A stretch of 64,000 bases of DNA from Flavipsychrobacter sp. (GTDB taxonomy: Bacteria > Bacteroidota > Bacteroidia > Chitinophagales > Chitinophagaceae). The DNA is taken from contig JANINW010000030.1 of the NCBI GenBank assembly GCA_024508935.1, forward strand, positions 25,455 to 89,454. Direction: 5' to 3'. A program made the translations under genes and the position numbers. The first letter of the stretch is position 1; each line of letters starts with the position of its first letter. The notes beneath the pieces were generated by a model, which saw nothing but the letters and a program-made list of their open reading frames with translations, made no database searches and was not told where the DNA came from. Below are positions 24,619 through 33,400 of this stretch, one piece after another.

Positions 24619-25368
24619 ATGCTCAACGGTAAAAAAATAGTCGTAGTACTGCCCGCCTATAAAGCGGCATTGACACTTGAAAGGACCTATGCCGAAATTC
24701 CTTTTGATATAGTGGATGATGTAGTACTGGTAGATGACAACAGCCCCGATAATACCACGGAAGTAGCCCGCCAGTTGGGCATCAGGCATATCATTAAGCA
24801 CGAAGTAAATAAAGGGTATGGCGGCAACCAGAAGAGCTGCTATAAAAAAGCACTGGAAATAGGCGCAGACATTGTGATCATGCTGCACCCCGACTACCAA
24901 TATACTCCGAAGCTGATACATGCTATGACCTCTGTTATAGCCTATGATGTGTATCCTGTAACATTTGGTTCGCGCATACTGGGCAAGGGGGCGCTGAAAG
25001 GCGGTATGCCGATGTACAAATATTTTTTCAACCGTTGCCTTACATTGTTTGAGAACATTATGCTGGGGCAGAAGCTTAGCGAGTACCACACAGGCTACAG
25101 GGCCTTCTCTGCCGATGTGATACGTTCTATCAATTTCACTTACAACAGCGATGATTTTGTTTTTGACAACGAAATGATATCGCAGATATTCATGAATGGC
25201 TATGAAATAGGAGAAGTGACCTGCCCTACCAAATACTTTGAAGAAGCATCGAGCATCAACTTCAGCAGGAGTATGAAATATGGCCGTGGCGTGCTGCGCG
25301 TATCTATTATACACCGCCTGCACAAATGGGGCTTGGTAAAAAGCAAGCTTTACAGCAAGCCTGAATAG
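24619..25368 (+). CDS. Family 2 glycosyltransferase (DPM1/polyprenyl-phosphate type)
   Basis: ATG at 24619 is the start; an upstream in-frame TTG falls inside the tRNA terminator. The GT-A core is clear: KIVVVLPAYKAALTLERTY, the nucleotide-binding VLVDDNSPDNTTEVA, NKGYGGNQKSCYKKAL and the metal-site region IVIMLHPDYQYTPKL. There is no C-terminal membrane domain, so it is a soluble or peripheral enzyme. By family it probably moves a sugar from a nucleotide sugar to a lipid carrier or a surface glycan; the acceptor is unknown. Confidence 0.88.
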   Translation: MLNGKKIVVVLPAYKAALTLERTYAEIPFDIVDDVVLVDDNSPDNTTEVARQLGIRHIIKHEVNKGYGGNQKSCYKKALEIGADIVIMLHPDYQYTPKLIHAMTSVIAYDVYPVTFGSRILGKGALKGGMPMYKYFFNRCLTLFENIMLGQKLSEYHTGYRAFSADVIRSINFTYNSDDFVFDNEMISQIFMNGYEIGEVTCPTKYFEEASSINFSRSMKYGRGVLRVSIIHRLHKWGLVKSKLYSKPE

Positions 25369-25412
25369 GCAACACCTCCGCAACACCATATCTTTCCATA
25401 CAATATTTTCTT

Positions 25413-25460
25413 AATGCCTTGTTAAGCGATTTTAAAGCTATCGTTAAGCAGGGCATTTTT
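25413..25460 (+). terminator. Imperfect hairpin after the GT2 gene
   Basis: Outer arms AATGCC/GGCATT and inner arms TTAA/TTAA and CGAT/ATCG form a long imperfect stem (25413-25457) followed by TTTCTTG, 45 bases after the stop. Confidence 0.45.
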
Positions 25461-25514
25461 CTTGTACCTGCTCCCCCAGCTTCGGAATTTGGTATCACTA
25501 AAACACCAATAACC

Positions 25515-25736
25515 ATGGGAACAACATTTGCAAAAAACATCTACAAGAAAAAATACGAAGGACAATTGTCTTTTGATGAATTTCTTTCCTCACTTAACCG
25601 CGGCATGAAATTATTGAAACGCGGCAAGCCTCAAATGCTGGACGCTACCGACTCTGTGGCTATGGAAATAGCCCTGGAGTATAATATGGAGCTTGTTTTC
25701 AAACAACTGACTGTATCACAGGAAGATTACGATTAA
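25515..25736 (+). CDS. Small hypothetical protein (73 aa)
   Basis: ATG at 25515 (MGTTFAKNIYKKKYEGQLSF) is preferred; the frame extends upstream to 25419 through the preceding hairpin, which argues against the longer form. The product is soluble and helical, with a basic start, SLNRGMKLLKRGKPQML and an acidic end. No family is recognised. A strong hairpin terminator follows. Confidence 0.55.
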   Translation: MGTTFAKNIYKKKYEGQLSFDEFLSSLNRGMKLLKRGKPQMLDATDSVAMEIALEYNMELVFKQLTVSQEDYD

Positions 25737-25762
25737 TGCGCTGTTATTATCACCCTTCAACA

Positions 25763-25796
25763 TTTTAATAGCCGCCACGTGCGGCTATTAAAATTT
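25763..25796 (+). terminator. Intrinsic terminator after the 73-aa gene
   Basis: Thirteen-base arms (25763-25775 and 25781-25793) are perfectly complementary around a 5-base loop, followed by TTT. Confidence 0.8.
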
Positions 25797-25862
25797 ATAC
25801 AATATTGGGCGGGCAGCCCTACTACGGCATACTTTTTATAAACATTCAGCTAAAACAGTTAA

Positions 25863-27656
25863 ATGATTATGAAAAACTTTACGCAATCACTGAAGAAAAG
25901 AGTAGTGGCTATTGCAGGTTGTATGACCATGCTTACCCTTTCTGCAAACGCAACAACTTACACGGCGGTAGTGTCGGGCAATTTTGATGCATCAACGACA
26001 TGGGGCGGAGTTACTCCCCCACAAATACTTACAGCAGACAATATTGTAATACCGAGCGGTATTACGGTTACGCTGAACCAGAATGCTACGGTAAGCGGCG
26101 CCCTCAGTACTTTAACCGTAAATGGCTCCCTGGTATCATCCGGCGGAAGTGCATTGATGCTTACTTTGGGCAATATTACCGGTAATGGTACACTAATGAT
26201 AGACAGCCTGGTAATGGGTCTGACCACCGGCTTCAATTTTACCGGTAATATCACTGCGCAGAAAATGGTTTCTTTAGGCAGCACTATGTCTTCTGCAGCC
26301 AATGTGGTAGTTGATAAAGAACTCTGGTTAAAATCGGGCATATACAATCTTACGGCAGGTAATTTCTCGCTTTCAAACAATGCCAGGATAGTGGTAGACG
26401 GCGGTATTATGACTGTAAATGGCGGCCTGGCCAACCTTACCAATACCTACAGTGTTTTATATACTTCAGCATCTGCAACTACCGGTGTTGAACTGTCAGG
26501 TGCAGGCTTGGGCGATATTGAAGTAAATGTACCGGCAGCCAGCATGGTAACCTTATCTGCCGACCTGGACGTGAGAGGTATGCTTACACTGACATCAGGT
26601 ACTTTAGTACTGAACAATAAAAATCTGTCATTCAGCGGCAATGGTAATTTTGCAGCAACCGGTACCGGTACTATAACCTCTACCAATTTATCCAGCCTGT
26701 CTGTCACTGCTAATAATAATATTACGGGCGGCATCCGTTTTACATCAGGCAGCAATACCGTAAACAACTTTACGGTAAACATGACCAATAATACCAATAG
26801 CGTAATGCTGGGCACAAGCCTGAATGTAAATGGACAGCTTAACCTGCAATCAGGCCGTATTAATATAGGTGCCAACAACTTAACCGTAATGTCAAGCGGC
26901 AGTGTAATGGGTGGCTCTGCAAACAGCTATGTAATTACCGGCACAAATGGGGCGCTTACTATGAACCTGGCTGCAGGTGGCTCAAATACCTATCATGTAG
27001 GTACCAGCACCATGTATGCACCGGCTATGATAGCTGCCAACAGCGGCTCTGCCAGTGGTATGCTTAGCGTAGGTGTTAATCCTTCTGTATATGTAAACGG
27101 CACATCAGGCACTATGCTTTCTTCTGACCAACCACTGGTAAATGCTACCTGGTACCTGGCCAGCACTGCCAGCACCGGCCTTAACCTGAATATGAACTTA
27201 ATGTGGTCTGCAGCTATGGAAGCTAATAATTTCAACCGCAGCCAGGCATATATTTCTCATTATACCAACAGCCAATGGGACCTTACTGCCAGCACAGCTG
27301 CTGTTACAGCCAGCAATGGCCTGTGGAGCATGAGCAGGGCAAATATCACATCACTTAGCCCGTTTGCAGTAATGGATAAAGATGCCGTAACCACATCTGT
27401 AAAAAACATTGTGGCTAAAAAAGACATCGTACTATATCCAAACCCAACTACAAGCACTATTTATTTCGATAATCACAGCACCAGTTTCGAAGCTAAGACT
27501 GCCGATATATATGATCTTACCGGTCATGTAGTAAAATCAGTACAACTTGACAGGAATATTAACGCCATAGGTGTTGACGAACTGCCATCAGGTAACTACA
27601 CTATCAAATTCTCCGGTAATGAATTACAGGCAGCTCAAACTTTTATCAAACAATAA
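25863..27656 (+). CDS. T9SS-exported beta-solenoid surface protein (597 aa)
   Basis: A signal peptide (about 1-30, cleaving after LSANA) is followed by TYTAVVSGNFDASTTWGGVTPP, a common first strand set in T9SS cargoes. Residues about 60-340 are low-complexity beta-helix-like repeats rich in Asn, Gly, Thr and Ser (VNGSLVSSGGS, LTSGTLVLNNKNL, LQSGRINIGANNLTV). The C-terminus is a type A sorting domain: DIVLYPNPTTSTIYFDN, IYDLTGHVVKS and LPSGNYTIKFSGNE. The protein should be displayed on the surface as an adhesin-like or structural protein. It is a single gene with its own terminator. Confidence 0.85.
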   Translation: MIMKNFTQSLKKRVVAIAGCMTMLTLSANATTYTAVVSGNFDASTTWGGVTPPQILTADNIVIPSGITVTLNQNATVSGALSTLTVNGSLVSSGGSALMLTLGNITGNGTLMIDSLVMGLTTGFNFTGNITAQKMVSLGSTMSSAANVVVDKELWLKSGIYNLTAGNFSLSNNARIVVDGGIMTVNGGLANLTNTYSVLYTSASATTGVELSGAGLGDIEVNVPAASMVTLSADLDVRGMLTLTSGTLVLNNKNLSFSGNGNFAATGTGTITSTNLSSLSVTANNNITGGIRFTSGSNTVNNFTVNMTNNTNSVMLGTSLNVNGQLNLQSGRINIGANNLTVMSSGSVMGGSANSYVITGTNGALTMNLAAGGSNTYHVGTSTMYAPAMIAANSGSASGMLSVGVNPSVYVNGTSGTMLSSDQPLVNATWYLASTASTGLNLNMNLMWSAAMEANNFNRSQAYISHYTNSQWDLTASTAAVTASNGLWSMSRANITSLSPFAVMDKDAVTTSVKNIVAKKDIVLYPNPTTSTIYFDNHSTSFEAKTADIYDLTGHVVKSVQLDRNINAIGVDELPSGNYTIKFSGNELQAAQTFIKQ

Positions 27657-27683
27657 ACTGTCTTTTCATCCTTTATATTTTGC

Positions 27684-27715
27684 AAGAGCAGCCTGTTGAG
27701 GCTGCTCTTTGTTTT
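27684..27715 (+). terminator. Intrinsic terminator of the beta-solenoid gene
   Basis: Eleven-base arms (27684-27694 and 27699-27709) around the loop GTTG, followed by TGTTTT. Confidence 0.85.
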
Positions 27716-27734
27716 ATGTCATCTCAAAAAAGTA

Positions 27735-27766
27735 AAGAGCCCCGCCGTATACCGGCTGGGGCCCTT
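27735..27766 (-). terminator. GC-rich hairpin, probable minus-strand terminator
   Basis: A nine-pair stem with one bulged base (27739-27747 with 27753-27762). On the minus strand it is followed by CTCTTTACTTTTTTG. It serves the T9SS beta-helix gene that ends at 27844. Confidence 0.65.
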
Positions 27767-27792
27767 AGTTACCAAATGAAAATTCTTAGAGC

Positions 27793-27823
27793 AAACAGGC
27801 CGCAGTAATGCAGCCTGTTTTTT
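27793..27823. terminator. Second hairpin between convergent T9SS genes
   Basis: Eight-base arms (27793-27800 and 27813-27820) with an inner 3-bp stem, followed on the plus strand by TTT. It probably acts as a backup terminator for the plus-strand gene and a first one for the minus-strand gene. Confidence 0.55.
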
Positions 27824-27843
27824 AGTATTAACTGATCAACTTC

Positions 27844-29742
27844 TTATTTAATTACATTCAGTTTTATAGTCTGTTGTTTGTCTTGTGCAGACACTACGAC
27901 CAGGTACAACCCACTGTTCAGGTTGTCCAGGTTAATATCAACAGATTGTTTACCTGCAGCCATTGAACCATTGTAAACTACTTGCAGCATTTTACCTGTA
28001 ATATCAAACAAGGCCACTTTTACATTTGTGTTCTGGAAAAGTTCCATAGACAGGTTAGCAGTTTGAGCAGCAGGGTTTGGATAAACAAATAAAGAACCGA
28101 AACTGCTTTGCTTAGCTGCCAGGTTAGCTACATAAGTATTTACAAACTCGTAGTTGGTATTAGTAGGGTCGTAGTTAGCCCAACCTTTAGACCAATCATC
28201 ATTTGTAGTTTGCGTACCTGCAAATGCACCTATATAGTTTGTTCTTGTAAAGAATGCATCAGCCGCTTTGTTGTTTGCAAAATCAGGCAATACTGATGGG
28301 GCATTGTAATTGACAAACAGGTTTGAAGTATCTGTATTGATAGCTTTTGTTGGATCAAAAGGATATACTTTACCATTTTTGAATGGGTCTGCACCGCCGG
28401 CTGTCATATAAGCAGGTAATGACTTAGAGTTGTAGCAAATAGGCGACGTGCTCGTTGGTACAAAATTAGGATTGCCAAGGTTGAACGGATTTTGCAGGCG
28501 TACACCATTCTGCACACTTGCATAGATCGTATTGCTGTTTGAAGATGCTTTCAGCCATGTGAACGGACCAGCGTATGGAGAAAAAGGATTGCCAGTAGTC
28601 GTATCTGCATTGGTGCTGGTAGATGTCAGATTACGGGCACCATCTTTTACATAAACGATCTCTTTGATAGATGGGCTGCCACCTGTTGGTATACCTGCAA
28701 TAATGTTATTACGGAATTGCAGGCTGTTTGATTGCAGGTTGGCTACAGTAGAACCATAAGAAGCAGATGACTCATCTATAAGCACACCTGCAGGCCAGCC
28801 ACCTATTACACTGTTTACCACGCTAAGGCTGCTACCACGGCGGATATGCACACCGGCAACAAACTGTGGATCGTAAGCAGTAGAAGTGGGGCTTACTAAT
28901 GGACCGAGAATAGTACAGTTAGAGAAGATAGCTTTTGTGATATTGTTTGTATCAGACAGGCCTGTTGCTGTACCGGCAAGGTAGCTGTCGCTTTCAAATG
29001 CTTTAGAACCGCTTTGGTCAGCAGCATAAGGATCTCTTAATACTACGCAGAACTGGTTTTTACCGCTATACTTTACGTCTGTATCAAAATCATCATCCCA
29101 TGCAGCATAAGATATAAGGTATTTACTGTTTACAGTACCGCCAAACCATTCATAGCTATCATCGCCGCTATAAGATACCTGGATATGGTCTATTTGTGTA
29201 CCGGCACCAACACCGCAAAGTGTCAGGCCATTCACCTCATTGTTTGGAGAGAAAGCAATACCGCCGAATTCGATACGCACATAGGTCAGTTTACCACTGT
29301 TATCATTAGCATCAGTACCGCCATACATAGAGCGTGGTCCGCCTTCTACCTGGGCTTCACCGGCTGTCCAGTTGGTAGGTGCTTTACCGCAAAGTATCAC
29401 ACCACCCCAGTCGCCATAAGTTCTTGAACCGGCAGGTTGGTTAGATGTAAACACGATAGGCGCGCCAGGGGTACCGTTAGCATATATTTTAGCACCGCGT
29501 TCAATTATCAGGGTACCTTTGGTATTCTTGTCGCCACGGATAATAACACCGCTGTCGATGGTCAGGGTATGACCGGCAGTAACGTACACATAGCCTTTTA
29601 CCAGGTATTGCTTATCATTCGTCCAATGCTGATCTGTTGCAATACTATCCTGGATAGTTGTAGTAGGCACCGTTGCACCTGCAAATGCCTTGCCTGCGCA
29701 CAATGAACCTAATAAAAATGTTAAGAGAAAATGTTTTTTCAT
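27844..29742 (-). CDS. T9SS-exported right-handed beta-helix-like protein, partner of the TonB receptor
   Basis: The start is ATG 29742 (MKKHFLLTFLLGSLCAGKAFAG, a signal peptide); the longer frame to 29802 has no signal. The body of about 520 residues has recurring short turns (TLTIDSGVIIRGDKNTKGTLIIERGAKIYANG, GDWGGVILCGKAPTN, VRIEFGGIAFSPNNEVNGLTLCGVG, IDHIQVSYSGDDSYEWFGG) typical of parallel beta-helices. The tail is a sorting domain: LFVYPNPAAQTANLSM, ALFDITGKMLQVVY and LNSGLYLVVVSA. It lies 105 bases after the TonB-dependent receptor gene on the same strand, so the two are probably one transport or surface-binding unit. The ligand is not known. Confidence 0.82.
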   Translation of the reverse strand: MKKHFLLTFLLGSLCAGKAFAGATVPTTTIQDSIATDQHWTNDKQYLVKGYVYVTAGHTLTIDSGVIIRGDKNTKGTLIIERGAKIYANGTPGAPIVFTSNQPAGSRTYGDWGGVILCGKAPTNWTAGEAQVEGGPRSMYGGTDANDNSGKLTYVRIEFGGIAFSPNNEVNGLTLCGVGAGTQIDHIQVSYSGDDSYEWFGGTVNSKYLISYAAWDDDFDTDVKYSGKNQFCVVLRDPYAADQSGSKAFESDSYLAGTATGLSDTNNITKAIFSNCTILGPLVSPTSTAYDPQFVAGVHIRRGSSLSVVNSVIGGWPAGVLIDESSASYGSTVANLQSNSLQFRNNIIAGIPTGGSPSIKEIVYVKDGARNLTSTSTNADTTTGNPFSPYAGPFTWLKASSNSNTIYASVQNGVRLQNPFNLGNPNFVPTSTSPICYNSKSLPAYMTAGGADPFKNGKVYPFDPTKAINTDTSNLFVNYNAPSVLPDFANNKAADAFFTRTNYIGAFAGTQTTNDDWSKGWANYDPTNTNYEFVNTYVANLAAKQSSFGSLFVYPNPAAQTANLSMELFQNTNVKVALFDITGKMLQVVYNGSMAAGKQSVDINLDNLNSGLYLVVVSAQDKQQTIKLNVIK

Positions 29743-29847
29743 ACCTAAGTTTTTGAATTTGACACGAAAGTATATGAGCAATGTTACCAACGTATTAGGC
29801 ATACATTATCAAAAGGTTAGGCAAATATTAACTTTGCAAAACATGCT

Positions 29848-32667
29848 TTAAAACCTGATTTTCACACCTACTGTAAAATAGCGTCCGGGCTTGTACAGCG
29901 TAGCTTTCAAATCGTGCACACCATCTACTTTCGAGTTCCTGTCAAGGTCCTGTACAAAACTTCTTTTCTGGTCCAGGATATTTTGGGCAGCAAAGCTTAG
30001 TGTATAATGTTTGTAGAATGTTTTTGAAACAGTTATATCAAATGCCTGGAATGGAAGCTCATATACACTTGGTGCAGAAACGCTTCCCAACAGCATCATA
30101 CGCGGCCCGAATACATTGTACAATACAGAGGCCTGCAGCCCCGTAGTATCATTTTGATAGAAAAGACCGAGGTTCACTACATAGGGAGACTGTCCCTGCA
30201 ACGGAGTTGTAGTGTATGGATTGCCGGTAGCCGTATCCTCTATATGCATTTCACTTTTTATCAGCGAAAGGTTACCTACAAAGGTCAGGTCTTTAAACAT
30301 TTTAGTACCTAACCAATTATCTGCGAACGAGAGGTTTTTCCGCATGTCTATTTCCAACCCCATGCAATAAGCATCTTTTGCATTGATGAAAGTAGACAAA
30401 CGGTTGTCACCACTGCCGGGTAGTATAGTAGCAGTAATCGGGTTTTTAAATGATTTGTAAAACACACCGGCATGTATCATTTCCCCTGTAGCAGGGTACC
30501 ACTCCCAGCGCAGGTCCATATTCTGCACTTGTGCCACATCCAGTGTATCTCCTTTAGGATGAGCAAGCGATGGATATAAAGCGCCGTAAGTATTGATACG
30601 GTTATCAAAATCATAGAAATAGAATGGCGACCATTCCCTGAATTCAGGCCTGTTAAGTGTTTTACCATAGGCTGCTCTCACCAGGCTCTTGTCTGTAATA
30701 TTATAAGACACGTTTACCGATGGCAACCAGAATTTCGTAACTACTTTAGGACTTACACTATCCAGGTTGATATAGCTTTGGAGGGACTGTGTATTGTTCT
30801 CATAGCGCACACCACCCAATACACTCAGCTTTTGCCCTACAGGCAGGCGCAAGGAAACAAAACTGGCTATAAGCTTATTCTGCGCCCAATATTTATCGCT
30901 CAGAGAAGTGATCTCATCAATTTTAAACTTCCTGTCCTCACCAACATTTGAATCGGCAAATATTTCATCTACGGGCATGCGGGTAAGCTGCTGCGCCACC
31001 CGGCCCGGTTTGATCGTATAGCCCAATACCCTGGCAGAAAAACTCCTGCGTTTGTATTCTACATAGTTGCCTGCATTAACATCAAAAGAATAACCGGATA
31101 TGCGTACTTTTTTAGAGAACTGGTGATTGAAGCTATACACATGTTCATACAGCTGGGCATAAAACCTGCCACCACCATTGATAGGATCTACCACTGCAGC
31201 TACAGGTGCTTTATACATAGAATCATCTTCTCCGTATTGTTTATTGTATTTTATCCTGCGCAGATCGGGCTGGTTCTTAAAGAGGTCGGTATAACCTAAA
31301 GCCCAATTGTATTTCCAGCTATCGCCACGGCTTTTGTGACTGCCGGCCAACTGGGCACAATACGTTGCCTTACTTTCGTAGCCCATAATGTAAGACCGCT
31401 CATCTGCCGCGCCGGCAAGGTTTGTAGCCGTATCTGAAATACTGTTGCGGTAGGTGATAAAAGATTTTCCTACCTGGTTATACAGGTTTTTAAACTCTAT
31501 TTTATTGTTGCCAAATGCCACACCTATGTTCTCCATTATAGTAGCATTTACCGAATGGAATGAACGCTGGTCGATATAACTGCTGGCAAGACTGCCTATT
31601 GAATCACGGTCTTGCCTTTCCATAATATAATTACTGTCTGCTACTGTATAATTCACACCCAGTGTATTGCCCAGCTTCACCCTGCCTATTTTGAACACAT
31701 TAGATACACCAAGGTTGAAACGCATATCCGGCAAAGTCTTACGGGTTTTTACTATCCAATCATTGCCAAATGCTTTTGTCAGTTCGTTATTGGTGGAATC
31801 ATTCTTGGATATATAGGCAGGCGTATTGGCCGGCAGTGCCCTGGAACCATCATCATACCCGCGCCAGTCTGTTTTAGAAGGCTCATTGTAATTCATGATG
31901 TTACCGGCCGTGTTTTTACGGAATGAAGTACTAAACCCAAGCGTGTATTGATTCTTTTCCGGTATAGAAGTGGTGTATAACTTAACCATACCACCGGCAA
32001 AATCACCCGGCAATTCAGGTGATGGTGTTTTGTAGATCAGTATCCTGTCTATAAGGCCGCTAGGTACCAGGTCAAAAGAGAAAGACTTTTTATCTACCTC
32101 GCTACTGGGTGCAGCTGCATCATTTAGCCACACTGTGTTATAACGGTCGAATAAGCCCCTTACTATTATAAACTTTTCATCCTGAACGGTAACACCCGGA
32201 ATACGCTTCACTACATCTGCAGCATTACGGTCCATTGTCTTACCTATCTGCGCGGCACTTATACCGCTTACTACAGCGTTGCTTTTCTTTATTTCCATCA
32301 GTACCGCATTCTCTGTGTGCGTGACACGCCGTTGCGAGATGGTAACATCTTTAAGCTGCCTGTTATCCGATCTTAAACTTACGGCTGCAAGCTCCAGTGT
32401 TTCGGTTCCTTTTATTGTAACAGGCTGGCTGATCTTTTTATAAGATACCAGTGTAAATTCAAGCTCGTATTTACCTGCAGGAACATCTTTTAATTCGTAT
32501 GCACCATTCCCATCGGTCTCAACAGTCTTATTTATACCGCTAATACTTACCAATACCCCCTGCAAGCCTTTCCCGTCAGATGCACTAGTGACAACCCCTT
32601 TGATATTGCCTGCAAATACACTAATTGTATATATAGATAATAGTAGCGTTAGTAAAGATTTAAACAT
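29848..32667 (-). CDS. TonB-dependent outer-membrane receptor
   Basis: A signal peptide (MFKSLLTLLLSIYTISVFAG) precedes a carboxypeptidase-regulatory-like domain (about 23-95, GNIKGVVTSASDGKGLQGVLVSI). The plug follows (about 120-245) with IGKTMDRNAADVVKRIPGVTVQ and IIVRGLFDRYNTVWLNDAAAP. The rest is a 22-strand-type barrel ending in the expected aromatic terminus (YKPGRYFTVGVKIRF). No SusD gene is adjacent; instead a T9SS beta-helix protein follows in the same direction. The receptor is therefore not a classic SusC but the TonB receptor of a two-gene unit. The substrate is unknown. Confidence 0.9.
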   Translation of the reverse strand: MFKSLLTLLLSIYTISVFAGNIKGVVTSASDGKGLQGVLVSISGINKTVETDGNGAYELKDVPAGKYELEFTLVSYKKISQPVTIKGTETLELAAVSLRSDNRQLKDVTISQRRVTHTENAVLMEIKKSNAVVSGISAAQIGKTMDRNAADVVKRIPGVTVQDEKFIIVRGLFDRYNTVWLNDAAAPSSEVDKKSFSFDLVPSGLIDRILIYKTPSPELPGDFAGGMVKLYTTSIPEKNQYTLGFSTSFRKNTAGNIMNYNEPSKTDWRGYDDGSRALPANTPAYISKNDSTNNELTKAFGNDWIVKTRKTLPDMRFNLGVSNVFKIGRVKLGNTLGVNYTVADSNYIMERQDRDSIGSLASSYIDQRSFHSVNATIMENIGVAFGNNKIEFKNLYNQVGKSFITYRNSISDTATNLAGAADERSYIMGYESKATYCAQLAGSHKSRGDSWKYNWALGYTDLFKNQPDLRRIKYNKQYGEDDSMYKAPVAAVVDPINGGGRFYAQLYEHVYSFNHQFSKKVRISGYSFDVNAGNYVEYKRRSFSARVLGYTIKPGRVAQQLTRMPVDEIFADSNVGEDRKFKIDEITSLSDKYWAQNKLIASFVSLRLPVGQKLSVLGGVRYENNTQSLQSYINLDSVSPKVVTKFWLPSVNVSYNITDKSLVRAAYGKTLNRPEFREWSPFYFYDFDNRINTYGALYPSLAHPKGDTLDVAQVQNMDLRWEWYPATGEMIHAGVFYKSFKNPITATILPGSGDNRLSTFINAKDAYCMGLEIDMRKNLSFADNWLGTKMFKDLTFVGNLSLIKSEMHIEDTATGNPYTTTPLQGQSPYVVNLGLFYQNDTTGLQASVLYNVFGPRMMLLGSVSAPSVYELPFQAFDITVSKTFYKHYTLSFAAQNILDQKRSFVQDLDRNSKVDGVHDLKATLYKPGRYFTVGVKIRF

Positions 32668-32759
32668 CGATTTTTTTGAGATGCAAATTATACCGCAGCG
32701 ATACGATCATCACGATTTCAATGATTATCAAAATGTTATGGAATTATGACGGGAATATA

Positions 32760-32800
32760 AATACAGCGCCCCTCATAATATATTTGAGGGGCGCTGTATT
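32760..32800 (-). terminator. Intrinsic terminator of the DUF6799 gene
   Basis: Sixteen-base arms (32760-32775 and 32785-32800) are perfectly complementary with a 9-base loop, 14 bases after the minus-strand stop at 32815. Confidence 0.8.
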
Positions 32801-32814
32801 ACAAAAGCTGTTGC

Positions 32815-33150
32815 TTAAGGTTGCTTAGGCATGTCCTTATTCATTTGCTCTGCTTTTCTTTCTTCTTTTGTTTTGTGCATTTTCCATTTGCCTTCAGAGG
32901 TAACACTCTCTCCGTCGTGCAACATTTTAGTAGTGCCATCTTTCATCACCACCTGGCCATTGGTCATTACCTTGCTGCCGTCACTCAAAACCATATCCTG
33001 TGTCATTTCCGTGGTTTTGCCGTCTTTAACTGTCCACACTTTACCATCTTTCATGGTCACTCCATCTTTTATCATTTTGTCTTGTGCCATAAGCGGCGAG
33101 GCACAAAACATCATAGCCGTAGCGGCTATAACAACTGCTGTCTTTTTCAT
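32815..33150 (-). CDS. DUF6799-type secreted small protein
   Basis: A signal peptide (MKKTAVVIAATAMMFCASPLMAQ) is followed by a short beta-rich domain built from repeated KDG/SDG turns: DGVTMKDGKVWTVKDGKTTEM, DMVLSDGSKVMTNGQVVMKDG. The tail is basic and helical (KMHKTKEERKAEQMNK). This matches the DUF6799 family of Bacteroidota periplasmic proteins of unknown function. Monocistronic with a strong terminator. Confidence 0.72.
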   Translation of the reverse strand: MKKTAVVIAATAMMFCASPLMAQDKMIKDGVTMKDGKVWTVKDGKTTEMTQDMVLSDGSKVMTNGQVVMKDGTTKMLHDGESVTSEGKWKMHKTKEERKAEQMNKDMPKQP

Positions 33151-33400
33151 ACTTATTATGTTTTAAAGTTGAAATATTCTTTCCGAAAAACTTATACCGT
33201 TGATTGTTATGGAATTGTTTACGCTACAGGATAAGCGAATAACAGGAAAACAATAAATTATAAGTCATTGCTTCCGTACGATTTTTGGAAACACTACTCA
33301 AGTGCGTCACTATAAACATTTTCACAGAACGACGGCATAAGATTTACGGATTTACAGTGCAATAATTTTTCAATAATCATTCTCAAAGCTCAAAAGTTCT

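Noticed and set aside
32821-33234. Plus-strand frames opposite the DUF6799 gene
   Set aside because: Phe/His-rich shadow of repeated KDG codons; the minus-strand gene has a signal peptide and terminator.
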